Assembly: GCA_963802205.1 (NCBI GenBank)
Contig: CAWDHW010000005.1
Span: forward strand, 66,418 to 130,417
Direction of reading: 5' to 3'
Origin: DYRB01 sp963802205
Lineage (GTDB): Bacteria; Pseudomonadota; Gammaproteobacteria; Chromatiales; Chromatiaceae
DNA: 64,000 bases
Shown: positions 17,870 to 28,488 of the stretch, one piece after another
Layout: each line of letters begins with the position of its first letter
How positions within the stretch are numbered: position 1 is the stretch's first letter
Position numbers and translations under genes: made by a program
Notes under the pieces: model-generated
What the model was told of the DNA's origin: nothing
What the model saw: only the letters and a program-made list of their open reading frames with translations
Databases searched by the model: none

Positions 17870-20800
17870 ATGAGTATCCTTCCAATTCAACAAATTCCAG
17901 ACTCAGCCGTGCAGACGCTCGCGAAAGGACCGGCGTTGGTTCTTGCCGCCCAACCTGGCGATGAGGTTTACGGTTGTGGCGGGGCCTGCCGCCGCCATGT
18001 CGAGGCGGCCGACCCCGTGACCGTACTCATCGTCTCCGAAGGTTTAAGCGAATCCCAGTGCGCACCGGCGGGGCCCCCTGTAGTGGATGAGCAGAAGCGC
18101 GAGAGCGACTTGGCAGCCCTGGTCCTGGGATACGACGAGCCAATCCACTGGATAGGCAACGAGCCCAGTCAAGAGTGGGAAGAGCAGTTGATTCGGCGCA
18201 TCGCACAACTGGTCATTCTTACGCAGCCGGCGATAATCTACGCTCCTTTTATCGGAGATACCGATCCACGTCGCGCGTCACTCGGCGTCATTGCTTGGCA
18301 AGCAGCGCGCCTCGCCTCGCTCGGCTGCCCAGTCGCGATGTACGAGGTCGCAGTTCCGCTCCGGCCAAATCGGTTACTCGACATCACAAGTGTTCTGTCC
18401 ATCAAGCGCCAGGCGATGGGTTGTTTCCGGTCACGCCCGAATGCCCGCGCAGATTACAGGACGACTCTGGGCTTGAATCGGCTTCGAGCCAATACGTTAC
18501 CAGCAGGTATCCAGGCCGCCGAGGGATATTGGCTGGTCGGCGCCGAAGATCTCTCACATCCGACATCCATGGTTGGGTTTGACAATACCGACTCGTCCCT
18601 GGCAAAGATTCTAGACCCCTTGGTCTCGGTCGTTATTCGGACGACCAATCGCGATGAGTTGGCCGTCGCGTTGGAGTCGATCGCATCCCAGACCTACCGG
18701 AATATAGAGGTGGTCTTGGTGGATGTGGAAGGCCATCGCGCCATCGCTTCAATAGCGTCTTGTGGCCTGTTTCCAGTCCGCGTCGCTTCTACGGGAAAGC
18801 ATCTCAACCGAGGGGCTGCGGCTAATCTTGGGCTCGACGCGGCGCGAGGTGACTATGTCGCCTTCCTGGATGACGACGACTGGTTTTTGCCGCATCATAT
18901 CGAATGGCTCGTCTCGGCCATACGCCAATCGGAGAGTGCCCGGGCGGCGTATTGCAATGTTGAGTGCCGCACTCAACTCGATACGGGTGAATGGCAAGTC
19001 TTAAACACCTTTAACGCTTGCCATGATCCAACCCGACTATTGATCGAAAACTATCTACCGATGCACGCGGTTCTGTTCGATCGCCATCTTGCTGGGGAGA
19101 GTTTGCGCTTCGACGAGTCGCTGCATGTCTACGAAGACTGGGACTTTTGGATTCAGTTGGCCGCTTTGACCGATTTTGTCCATGTCGATCAGGTCACGGC
19201 GATCTATCGGATCACCCAGACCTCCGGGTTTGGGGTTCGCACGTCGGACCCCAACGCCTTGGCGGGGTTGTCGGCCATGATGGAAAAGTGGCGCGGACGC
19301 TGGACCCTGGAACAGGTTGTTGCGATTGCAGGGTGGCCTAAACATCAACTCCAGCTCGCGTCGGCCGATGCCCAACGACGTGACCAGAATCACGCGGCGG
19401 TCATTGCTGGCTTGAACGAGCGCGTCGCGGGACTCGAGGCACTGATCTCCGACCGAGAAACCAGGTTGTCCGAACAGCTTGCCGATGGAGAGCGACTCAA
19501 ACACGCCCTGGCGGATCGCGAGCATCGGATCACCGACATCGAGACTGAGGTGTCCGCCCAGCTCGCGGACGCAGAGCGACTCAAGCGCGCCCTGACGGAT
19601 CGCGACCATCGTATCGCCGACCTTGAGACTCAGGTGTCTGCCAGGCTCGCCGACGGGGAACGGCTCAACCATGCCCTGACGGATCGCGACCATCGTATCG
19701 CCGACCTTGAGACTCAGGTATCCGCCAGGCTCGCCGACGAGGAACGACTCACCCACGCCCTGACGGATCGCGACCATCGTATCGCCGACCTTGAGACTCA
19801 GGTATCCGCCAGGCTCGCCGACGAGGAAGGGCTCAACCACGCCTTGGCAAATCACGAGAGCCCCATCGCCGACCTCGATACTCAAGTGTCCGTCAGGCTC
19901 GCCGACGGGGCACGGCTCACCCACGCCCTGGCGGATCGCGCGCATCGCATCGCCGAGCTCGAGGCGCAGGTATCCGCCCAACGCTCCGACGGGGTACGGC
20001 TCGCCCACGCCTTGGCGGAGCGCGAGAAGCACATCGGCTCGATCCAGAGTCTTGTTGCGTGCGAGCAGGCTCGGAGCGCGACCTGGGAGCAACAATATGA
20101 CCTCATGGCAGAGCGACTTAATACCATCCAGAGCAGCGCTTCCTGGCAAGCCGTGTCACGGGTCTACCACGCTGAGCAACGTCTGCCGGCGGCGGTTCGC
20201 AGTGCGCTCGCTGTCCCCAAGATCGTCTGGTGGTCGTTAACCCTGACGCTTAGCTCGCGACTTCACCGTCGGGCGCAGCTGCATAAAATCGCAGCATCGG
20301 GGTTGTTTGATGAATCCTGGTACCTAAAGCGTTATCCCGATGTACTGCTTCAAGGGTACCGCCCAATCTTGCATTGGTGGGAAATCGGATGCCGCGAGGG
20401 ACGAGACCCCAACCCGTTGTTTCATACCAAATGGTATACTGAACACTATCCAGACGCCATCGCCGAGGGGATGGATCCGCTCCTGAGTTACATCGATAAA
20501 GGGATCTCCAATAGACACGATACATGCGAACTATTTGATTCCGCATGGTATCTCGCGCAGAATCCCGATCTCACCGAGATCGATGGGAGCCCATTGGTTC
20601 ACTACGTCAAAACCGGCTGGAAGGAAGGTCGAGATCCTCACCCACTCTTTGCCACGGACTGGTATTTGCAGCAGAACCCCGAGATCGCCCGGGCGGGGAT
20701 CAATCCCTTGGTACATTTTGTCACGCAGGGCGCCGTGGCAGGTCGCAGCCCGCATCCGCTCTTCGACCCGGGGTGGTACGCGAACGAAAATTCCGATTCT

Positions 20801-23800
20801 TCCAGGGTTCCGGGAAATCCCCTGGTCGATTTCCTTACCGGGGCTACCGGGCATATTCGCAGCCCGCATCCATTATTCGATGCCAGGTGGTATCTGGAGC
20901 GCAATACGGACGTTGCGGACTCCGGGCTGAATCCACTGGTACATTATCTCAAGTTCGGTGCAAACGAACGCCGGGACCCACACCCGCTGTTCGACACGAA
21001 CCGGTACTTCGAGCAGGCTCCGGATCTGCCCGCATCCCGCCTCGACCCACTCTCGCACTTCGTCCGTGTTGGTGCCGCGAGGAGGTTAGATCCTTGTCCC
21101 CTTTTTGATTCGGCGTGGTACCTCGCGCGGAATCCCGATCTTGCCGAGATCGACGCGAGTCCATTGCTGCACTACCTCCAGACCGGTTGGAGAGAAGGCC
21201 GAGACCCTCACCCACTGTTTGCCGCCGACTGGTATCTGGCGCAGAATCCCGAGGTCGCCCGGGCGGGGATCAACCCCTTGGTACATTTTGTCACGCAGGG
21301 CGCCGTGGCAGGTCGCAGCCCGCATCCGCTCTTCGATCCAGGGTGGTACGCGAACGACAATCCCGATCCTTCCAGGGGTCCGGAAAATGCCCTGATCGAC
21401 TTCCTTACCAGCGCTACTGGACATGCTCGCAGCCCGCATCCTTTATTCGATTCCAGGTGGTATCTGGAGCACAATCCGGACGTTTCCGAATCCGGGATCA
21501 ATCCCCTGCTTCATTACCTCACAATCGGTGCAAGCGAACGCCGGGACCCACACCCGCTGTTCGATACGAACCGGTACTTCGAGCAGGCTCCGGATCTGCC
21601 CGCATCCCGCCTCGACCCACTCTCGCACTTCGTCCGTGTTGGTGCCGCGAGGAGGTTAGATCCTTGTCCCCTTTTTGATTCGGCGTGGTACCTCGCGCGG
21701 AATCCCGATCTTGCCGAGATCGACGCGAACTCCATTGCTGCACTACCTCCAGACCGGTTGGAGAGAAGGCCGAGACCCTCACCCACTGTTTGCCGCCGAC
21801 TGGTATCTGGCGCAGAATCCCGAGGTCGCCCGGGCGGGGATCAACCCCTTGGTACATTTTGTCACGCAGGGCGCCGTGGCAGGTCGCAGCCCGCATCCGC
21901 TCTTCGATCCAGGGTGGTACGCGAACGACAATCCCGATCCTTCCAGGGGTCCGGAAAATGCCCTGATCGACTTCCTTACCGGCGCTACTGGACATGCTCG
22001 CAGCCCGCATCCTTTATTCGATGCCAGGTGGTATCTGGAGCACAATCCGGACGTTTCCGAATCCGGGATCAATCCCCTGCTTCATTACCTCACAATCGGT
22101 GCAAGCGAACGCCGGGACCCACACCCGCTGTTCGATACGAACCGGTACTTCGAGCAGGCTCCGGATCTGCCCGCATCCCGCCTCGACCCACTCTCGCACT
22201 TCGTCCGTGTTGGTGCCGCGAGGAGGTTAGATCCTTGTCCCCTTTTTGATTCGGCGTGGTACCTCGCGCGGAATCCCGATCTTGCCGAGATCGACGCGAG
22301 TCCATTGCTGCACTACCTCCAGACCGGTTGGAGAGAAGGCCGAGACCCTCACCCACTGTTTGCCGCCGACTGGTATCTGGCGCAGAATCCCGAGGTCGCC
22401 CGGGCGGGGATCAACCCCTTGGTACATTTTGTCACGCAGGGCGCCGTGGCAGGTCGCAGCCCGCATCCGCTCTTCGATCCAGGGTGGTACGCGAACGACA
22501 ATCCCGATCCTTCCAGGGGTCCGGAAAATGCCCTGATCGACTTCCTTACCAGCGCTACTGGACATGCTCGCAGCCCGCATCCTTTATTCGATTCCAGGTG
22601 GTATCTGGAGCACAATCCGGACGTTTCCGAATCCGGGATCAATCCCCTGCTTCATTACCTCACAATCGGTGCAAGCGAACGCCGGGACCCACACCCGCTG
22701 TTCGATACGAACCGGTACTTCGAGCAGGCTCCGGATCTGCCTGCATCCCGCCTCGATCCACTCTCGCACTTCATCCGTGTTGGTGCCGCACGGGGACTGG
22801 ACCCACACCCCTTATTTGACACGCGCTGGTATCGTGAAAAGCACCCGGACATTCTCGATGCCAACCCAATCATCCATTACCTGACCGCGGGCGGCCTTGA
22901 AGGCCGGGATCCACACCCGCTATTCAGCTCCACTTGGTATCGCGAGCGAAATCGCGACATCCTAGATGCAAATCCACTTACCCATTTTGTGACGAATGGA
23001 TGGCGGGAAGGCCGGGACCCAAGCCCCGTGTTTGACGTATCCTATTACCTCCAGCAGTACCCTGACGTCGCTGCGAGCGGCGTCAACCCTGTTGCCGACT
23101 ATCTCGCAAGAGGCGCCCGTGATGGCCGCAACCCAAGTCAGGATTTCGACACTAATTGGTACCGGGCAACGTATAACATCGACCCATGGACAAATCCCTT
23201 GGTGCACTATGTGACCGAGGGAGCGGCCGCGGGGTATCACGTATCCGAGGCAGATGCTCATGCCCTGTCGGCAATTCGATCGTCGAAATCGATCCCGCCC
23301 CCAGTCTCGCGATGGGCGCATTGGATCCCGGATTGGCAAGGAGACTGGTCCACCTTGTCGTTGGGATCGGGGGCCGATACTGACCGCATCCTGGTCATTG
23401 ACTGGAAACCGCCAACACCAGACCGGGACTCCGGCTCGTATCGGATGCGGATGATCCTGGAGATATTGGTGGCAGCAGAGCCGGGAGCCATTGACTTTGT
23501 CGGTGGCCGCGCGGCTGAGAGCGTGGACTATGTCGAGGCCTTAGAGGCCCAGGGAATTAAAGTAATGATCGGCGAAGAGGCCGCGCTGGCCCACCTGATG
23601 TCCCATGGGGGACGATATCGGGCAGTGTGGATCGCGCGTCCTGAACTCGCGGAACGTTATCTCCCGATGGTTCGGGCCTTCGCCGCGCAGGCACGCACAC
23701 TCTACGATACGGTTGACCTGCACTGGATTCGGTTCGAGCGGGGCTGCGCATTCCACAAGAAGCCCGAAGAGCTACAGGCACTTTCCGCGCGCTATCGTCG

Positions 23801-24467
23801 AATCGAGATGGCCAATGCCCAGGCCGCCGATGTGACAATTGCCATCACAGAGGAGGAGCGGAAAATCCTTCTGTCGGAAGACCCCGAGCTTGCGGTCGCG
23901 GTCATTCCCAATATCCATCCGCTCTACCCCTGCGCGACGCCAGTAGCGGCAAGGCAGGATCTATTCTTCATCGGTGGCTTTAACCATATTCCTAATGTGG
24001 ATGCAGTCCTCTACTTTACACGCGAGATCATGCCACTGGTCCACGAACACCTCCCCGATGTTCGGTTCCATATCGTGGGCAGCGACATGCCTGAGTCGGT
24101 TCTCAAGCTGGCTTCGACCTTGGTCGATCCGATCGGTTACGTACCCGATGTCGCACCCTGGTTCGCAAAATCGCGTATCTTTGTGGCGCCCTTGAGACAC
24201 GGTGCCGGTATGAAAGGGAAGGTTGGGCAAAGCCTGAGTTATGGGTTACCCGTCGTGACAACCCGGATTGGCGCGGAAGGCATCGGCTTGACCCACGAGG
24301 TGGACGCCCTAATTGCCGATGATCCGGTGGCTTTCGCGGCGGCGATTCAACGTCTCTATACCGATACCTCTCTTTGGGAACGAATATCAGCGGCGGGCCA
24401 GGACCTGATTCGCCGGCGCTATTCGCCGGAGGCCGTTGCCAAAATGTTACGGCCGCTCGTTGACTGA
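17870..24467 (+). CDS. Giant multidomain glycosyltransferase (PIG-L-like, GT2, coiled coil, 38-aa repeats, GT4), one-base frameshift
   Basis: Restoring one extra base at 21729-21731 gives 2198 residues from ATG 17870 (GTG 17843 or ATG 17855 are alternatives). Order: PIG-L deacetylase-like domain (about 20-235), GT2 domain (about 250-480; VSVVIRTTNRDE, YVAFLDDDDWFLPHH, YEDWDFWIQLA), a coiled coil of seven 28-residue units (about 538-733), 26 copies of a 38-residue repeat (about 813-1790; F-D-x2-WYL-x2-NPD, NPL-x-HY, EGRDPHPLF), and a GT4 domain (about 1840-2198; PLRHGAGMKGKVGQSLSYGLPVV). The PIG-L motif is degenerate (AAQPGDE instead of AHPDDE). The role is probably assembly of a large surface polysaccharide; donors and acceptors are unknown. 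The frameshift lies in the third 570-bp block and could be an assembly error. Confidence 0.85.
19481..20068 (+). repeat. Seven tandem 84-bp coiled-coil repeats
   Basis: Seven 84-bp units (starting 19481, 19565, 19649, 19733, 19817, 19901 and 19985) each encode 28 residues, four heptads, with the pattern ADxERLxHALxDRxHRIADLETQVSARL. Units two to five are nearly identical at the DNA level. They lie between the GT2 domain and the WYL-type repeats and are predicted to form a rod or oligomerisation stalk. The exact multiple of seven residues keeps the heptad register if units are gained or lost. Confidence 0.88.
20306..23240 (+). repeat. Array of 26 repeats of 114 bp (38 residues)
   Basis: Units begin with the Phe codon at 20306 and continue in register to about 23240. 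Twenty-three units are 38 residues long; units 23 and 24 are 36, and the last is partial. Consensus elements: FDxxWYLxxNPD, a GxNPLxHY core and GxxEGRDPHPL. The motif recurs in bacterial glycosyltransferases and some secreted proteins without an assigned function, to my knowledge. The first two units are divergent, the middle twenty are arranged as four blocks of five, and the last four are again divergent. Confidence 0.9.
20534..22814 (+). repeat. Four tandem 570-bp higher-order blocks (five 38-aa units each)
   Basis: Blocks start at 20534, 21104, 21674 and 22245. Each is 570 bp except the third, which is 571 because of an extra base at 21729-21731 (GACGCGAACTCC where the others read GACGCGAGTCC). 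Block one is clearly diverged; two, three and four are nearly identical. Blocks two and four share LTSATG and FDSRWY, whereas three has LTGATG and FDARWY as in block one. Recent unequal crossing-over with partial homogenisation explains this; collapse or expansion during assembly is also possible. Confidence 0.9.
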
Positions 24468-24521
24468 AGCGATGGGCCGGAAGCGGTCGTCTCTCACACG
24501 TTCTCCACCTCGGGATATTTT

Positions 24522-25263
24522 ATGCCGGAAGTCGAAAACAACCGGGTCCTGGTGATCGGCGTTTATGTGCCAGCCGTCCCCCACAATGCCATGCCTATCT
24601 CCGCAGAGCTGCTAGGTTCGCAACGCTGGGATGTCGATTTGCGCTGGGCGACCGTCGGCGATGGCCCCGTTCCTGACGAATTGCGAGCGATCACTGTTCT
24701 GCAAATGTCGGAGCGCATCTCAAAGTTCTCGCTCCTCAATCGCCTGCTCGCCGGGATCGATCTCGATCGTTATGCCATGCTCGTTGTCGTCGATGATGAC
24801 ATTGATCTTCCCACGGGATTTCTCGATCGCTTTCTCACGCACCAGATGGCCCATGACCTTACCCTGGCGCAACCGGCGCGCACCCATGACAGTTACATCG
24901 ACCATTATTTCGTCGCACAACTGCTTGGCGTCAGCCGCACGTCGGACGCGCTTCGTGGAGATTGGGCCACTCTTCTGCTTGCGCCACGATGGGTTCCCTC
25001 TCCTCCTGCCCTTTGATGAAGCAGCGCCGATGGGTTGGGGACTGGACTTTGTCTGGCCCGTTCAATTGGAAGCGCGGGGCTGTCGACTGGGAATCATCGA
25101 TGCGACGCCCGTGCGGCATGCGATGCGTAAGCCCGTGGCGAACTATGACTACCAGCAGACTAACGAGGGCATGATTCGCTTTCTTGCGCAGTCTGCGCAT
25201 CTTCCCCATGCGCTGGCTTTCCGCGCCCTGGAGACCTACCCCTTGTGTGAGGGGCGTTCGTGA
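24522..25263 (+). CDS. Predicted GT-A-fold glycan-cluster protein, one-base frameshift
   Basis: The first frame gives VLVIGVYVPAVPH, then LDRYAMLVVVDDDIDLPTGF, a DDD motif as in GT-A nucleotide-sugar transferases. After about residue 138 the coherent sequence shifts to the next frame: RRTRFVEIGPLFCLRHDG, PMGWGLDFVWPVQLE and LGIIDATPVRHAMRKPV, ending at the TGA at 25263. Removing one C at 24935-24936 gives a single 246-residue protein. The WGLD and VDATPVRH elements resemble the DUF707 family, but I am not certain of that. Its stop overlaps the start of the next glycosyltransferase (GTGA), showing they form one transcription unit. Confidence 0.65.
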
Positions 25264-26489
25264 ATCCGTCGGTGCCGTTAGCTCATCTTCATTCAGACGC
25301 AATGAGCAGCGCCTTGAAGCCAGTCGCGCCACCTCACGAACCACCGCTGATCGGCGTGGTAATTTGCACATACAACCGCGCCCCCTTGCTCGGACAGGCC
25401 TTGGGTGCCCTCTGCGGGCAGACACTCGGTCCCGATCGGTTCGAAGTGGTCGTTATCGACGATGGCTCCACTGACGACACTCGCACCGTGGTCGAGCACT
25501 TTGCTGCCATCCTCAACCTGCGTTATGCCTACCAGGCAAACTCTGGGCTGGCGACAGGCAAGAACCATGGCCTATTCCTGACGAGCGCACCGTTGGTGGC
25601 CTTCCTCGACGACGACGACGTATTGGACAGCCGCTGTCTCGAGGAGCACTACCTGACCCATCAGCGCTACCCGCTGCCCCACGATGCGGTCCTGGGCTAT
25701 ACCGGACTGGCTCTGGAACCGTCGCGATCTCCCTTGATGCGCTACGTTACAGAGATTGGTTGTCAGCTTTTCTACTATCCGTCGCTTACTCCGGACTCGG
25801 TGCTCGATTTCAGCTACTTCTGGGGCGGACGATCCTCCTGCAAGCGCGCTTTTCTGCTCGAACATGGCATCTTTAATCCCCTCTTTCGTTTTGGGGCCGA
25901 AGACATTGAGCTGGGCTTTCGGCTCCAATCGCAAGGTCTGCGCGTGATTTATAATTCTCGCGCCATCAGTCACATGATCCGCACGCTCAGCTTTGAGGAT
26001 TTCTGCCGGCGCTGTTATCTTCAAGGGCGTTCGAATTGGGTCTTCAGCCAACTGCATCCGCAAAGCATCGTGCGGGCCTGGGCGCAAATCGATGGCATCG
26101 AGAGCGAGTGGGCATCGCTTGAGCCTCGCTTCGACGTGCTCATGCAGAGCGGCACGCGGGCTCGACCGGTACGCGCAGGCTCGTACTCAGGCCGACCTAC
26201 CATTGGATGAGCTCGCGGTCCGCTGTTGCATCGTGCCTACGCCGCCGCTTTTAGTGCCAATCGCATCCGCGGCACCATCGAGCGGATGCGCGAAGACGAG
26301 GCGGCACTACGCGCCGGGCAAGCGGCGGAGACGCAGAGACAGGAACCGCTACCTCGTCCTGGCGACTCTGGGGCGCTCATCATCCGGGCCTTCGCTGATG
26401 TTGAAGGCTATCGGACCTTCAGCGCGACTGAGACAATGGAACCCAGTGCGATCGAGGCCGGCGTCATTGCCGACGGGCAATCGTGCTAG
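25260..26489 (+). CDS. GT2 glycosyltransferase, with two compensating indels near the C-terminus
   Basis: The catalytic GT-A domain is intact: IGVVICTYNRAPLLG, VVVIDDGSTDDT, NSGLATGKNHG, VAFLDDDDVLD and an acceptor-site GAEDIELGFRL (ED motif). The uninterrupted frame stops at 26210, but from about 26150 the sensible sequence is in the next frame (LDRYAQARTQADLPLDELAVR) and returns at about 26225 (HRAYAAAFSANRIRGTIERM). One inserted and one missing base restore the frame to the TAG at 26487-26489, 409 residues. Where this protein ends and the following methyltransferase begins is unclear. Start is GTG at 25260, overlapping the preceding stop. Inverting GT2 acting in surface-glycan assembly; sugar unknown. 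Confidence 0.78.
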
Positions 26490-27221
26490 GTTCCTGGCTT
26501 CTGTCATGTCTGCGATCGGCCGACGCTCTTTAGCTTGGACTTTACCCACGCCTTTCCGCTGAATGGTCAGATCGTCCCGAATTGGCGTGAGACCCTAATC
26601 TGTCCGGGCTGTGGCCTGAACAATCGCATGCGTGCGGCGATCCATCTCTTCGAGGAGGTATTTCGTCCGGTCCACGACGCCACCGTCTATCTCACCGAGC
26701 AGTCAACGTCCCTCTTCAAGCTGTTGCATGCCCGCTATCCAGGCGCTATCGGCAGCGAGTACTTGGGCGAAGACATCGCACGTGGGTCAACGAACGAGAA
26801 AGTGCTTCGTCATGAAGATATCACTCGTTTGAGCTTCGCCGATGCGGCACTCGACTATGTATTGTCCTTCGACGTACTCGAGCACGTCCCAAGTTACCTC
26901 GCCGCTCTCGCCGAACTCCACCGTGTTCTGCGCCCTGGAGGCGGCCTACTGCTGAGCGTCCCCTTTCGGCCCGATTCGGACGAGACCTTGGTCCGCGCCC
27001 GTATCGAGGAGGACGGCACCATCACACATCTCATGCCTCCCGAGTACCACGGCGATCCGCTTCGCGCCGAGGGCTGTCTGAGCTTTTATCAATTCGGTTG
27101 GGACCTCTTGCGAGACCTCGGTGCCGCCGGCTTCACTGACGTGCGGGCGCTCCACTATCGCTCAGAGCGATTCGGCTACCTCGGCAGGGATCCCTTGATC
27201 CTCGCCGCGCGGCGCGCATGA
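26436..27221 (+). CDS. SAM-dependent methyltransferase with N-terminal zinc ribbon, in-frame TAG near start
   Basis: The uninterrupted part from TTG 26535 encodes a class I methyltransferase: YLGEDIARGS, FADAALDYVLSFDVLEHVPSY and LRPGGGLLLSVPFRPD. In the same frame just upstream lies FCHVCDRPTLFSLDF, which pairs with LICPGCGLNNRMRA to form a CxxC...CxxC zinc ribbon that belongs to this protein, so the true start should be upstream of 26500. The only ATG in frame is at 26436, but a TAG at 26487 interrupts it. Either the TAG is a mutation or error, or translation starts at a non-ATG codon after it. It probably methylates a sugar or aglycone in the glycan pathway. Confidence 0.72.
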
Positions 27222-27526
27222 AATCTGCTACTCGATTGCCCTAACCGGGTTTGGCTCCTGCACGGAGACTCGATTGCCATGTTTTTTAGGATGCCGCCCG
27301 GCCGCAGGACGCATCGCCGAGGCTGGAAACGGCCTTGTCCTTTCCCTGTGGTGCGGCTAACATCGAGCACATCTTGGTGAAACTGCTATCCATGTTTGTT
27401 GCGCCCTTCTGAGGGGCCCATACTTGAGGGGCCAAATTCCTGAGGGTGAGACCTGCATACATCGAGTCGATCGATTTTAGATGAAGACCTTCTTCAATAT
27501 AAATAACTTAGGAGTATAGGCGAAAG
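27222..27526. other. Intergenic stretch at the edge of the AT-rich segment
   Basis: About 305 bases without a gene. It contains two close copies of TGAGGGGCC (27411-27434) and becomes AT-rich toward its right end. TATAAA at 27498-27503 could be a -10 element for the next methyltransferase gene, but no good -35 lies 17 bp upstream. This is where composition shifts from the GC-rich glycan genes to the AT-richer block. Confidence 0.4.
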
Positions 27527-28288
27527 ATGAGCAGCCTCAGTGGATCTTTTATAGTTGATCTCATTTTTTCTGACCTGCCACAGGTCCATGTAGATCTCGG
27601 AAACCCTGATGGCGGTGTTTGGAGGACTGAGCGCGCTTGCTATGAGCTCATTGCGAATCGATGTCATGATCAATCAATGACGCTTGAGACGGGGCTTGGT
27701 TTGTCCACTGTTCTGTTCACTCGAATCGGTACGCACCACACATGCATCGCACCATGGAAAAGCGAAGTCGAGAAGATGTTTTCGTATTTTCAGGAAAAGC
27801 GGATTTCAACGGATCGATTGACTATTATTCAGGGTTTTAGTGATAAAGTCCTCCCGATGTTGCCATCGTCGGAGCTTGACCTTGTTCTCATCGACGGCGG
27901 TCACGGTTTTCCGACGCCAATTATTGACTGGTATTTTGCCGGTGGACGCCTGCGCGAAGGGGGGACATTGGTGATCGACGACGTTCACCTACCTGCGGTT
28001 AGGGCTTTGCTTCGCTATATCGACACAGATAAAAGATGGAAAAACATTGCAGTAACCGAGAAATGGGTCGCGTATGAGAGACTTGGCCAAGGATCTCTCC
28101 GCGAAGAGCATACGGAACAGGCATCACTGAGTTTTGACCCGATAAACCGGCCACCGAAATGGGTGTCTGACGAAGTAGCCGAGCGGGGCATCAGCCGCAC
28201 CAGGGCCGGTCCCCTGCACAAACCGAGGTCGGGAGCGAGTCCTTTTTCAACGCATGGCCATGGCGGGCGACGCTCGGACGCCTGCTAA
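27527..28288 (+). CDS. Class I SAM methyltransferase (Methyltransf_24-like)
   Basis: A 253-residue protein with ETGLGLSTVLFTRIG (motif I region), LTIIQGFSDKVLPML, LDLVLIDGGHGFPTPIIDW and GGTLVIDDVHLPAVRALLRYI, the pattern of Methyltransf_24 proteins found in glycan clusters. The last 45 residues or so (from about KWVSDEV) are basic and not typical of the fold and coincide with a rise in GC, so the natural stop may have been lost by a small indel or recombination. The ATG at 27527 has an AGGCGAAAG ribosome site. Codon use is AT-richer than in the flanking genes. Confidence 0.72.
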   Translation: MSSLSGSFIVDLIFSDLPQVHVDLGNPDGGVWRTERACYELIANRCHDQSMTLETGLGLSTVLFTRIGTHHTCIAPWKSEVEKMFSYFQEKRISTDRLTIIQGFSDKVLPMLPSSELDLVLIDGGHGFPTPIIDWYFAGGRLREGGTLVIDDVHLPAVRALLRYIDTDKRWKNIAVTEKWVAYERLGQGSLREEHTEQASLSFDPINRPPKWVSDEVAERGISRTRAGPLHKPRSGASPFSTHGHGGRRSDAC

Positions 28289-28488
28289 GTCCGGGTTACC
28301 TACCCAACCGAGGATTCGATTCCTGTCCCGCCCGGCATCCTGGGTCTCACCGCACCTTGTCACCAACCACACAGGATTTTTAACTACCGCGCGCGCCGAT
28401 ACGTGTTCTTGACGATGCTCGCAGTGGTTCGAATAATCCGGTTAGCTTTGTAGGGCTTTTAACTCTTTAGTCATGGGAGCGGTGTCAG

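Noticed and set aside
20535..22819. Repeated 60-190 codon frames in other phases and on the minus strand across the repeat array
   Set aside because: They recur every 570 bp as shadows of the same coding repeat and carry no family signature.
20306..23240. Regular repeats considered as a CRISPR array
   Set aside because: Units are in-frame, coding, contiguous and without unique spacers; they encode a protein repeat.
28265..28345. tRNA-like sequence (CTGCTAA loop and GGATTCGATTCC arm) resembling part of tRNA-Ser
   Set aside because: No D-arm, the T-stem is only four pairs, and no matching acceptor or CCA; at most a decayed fragment, possibly an old integration site.
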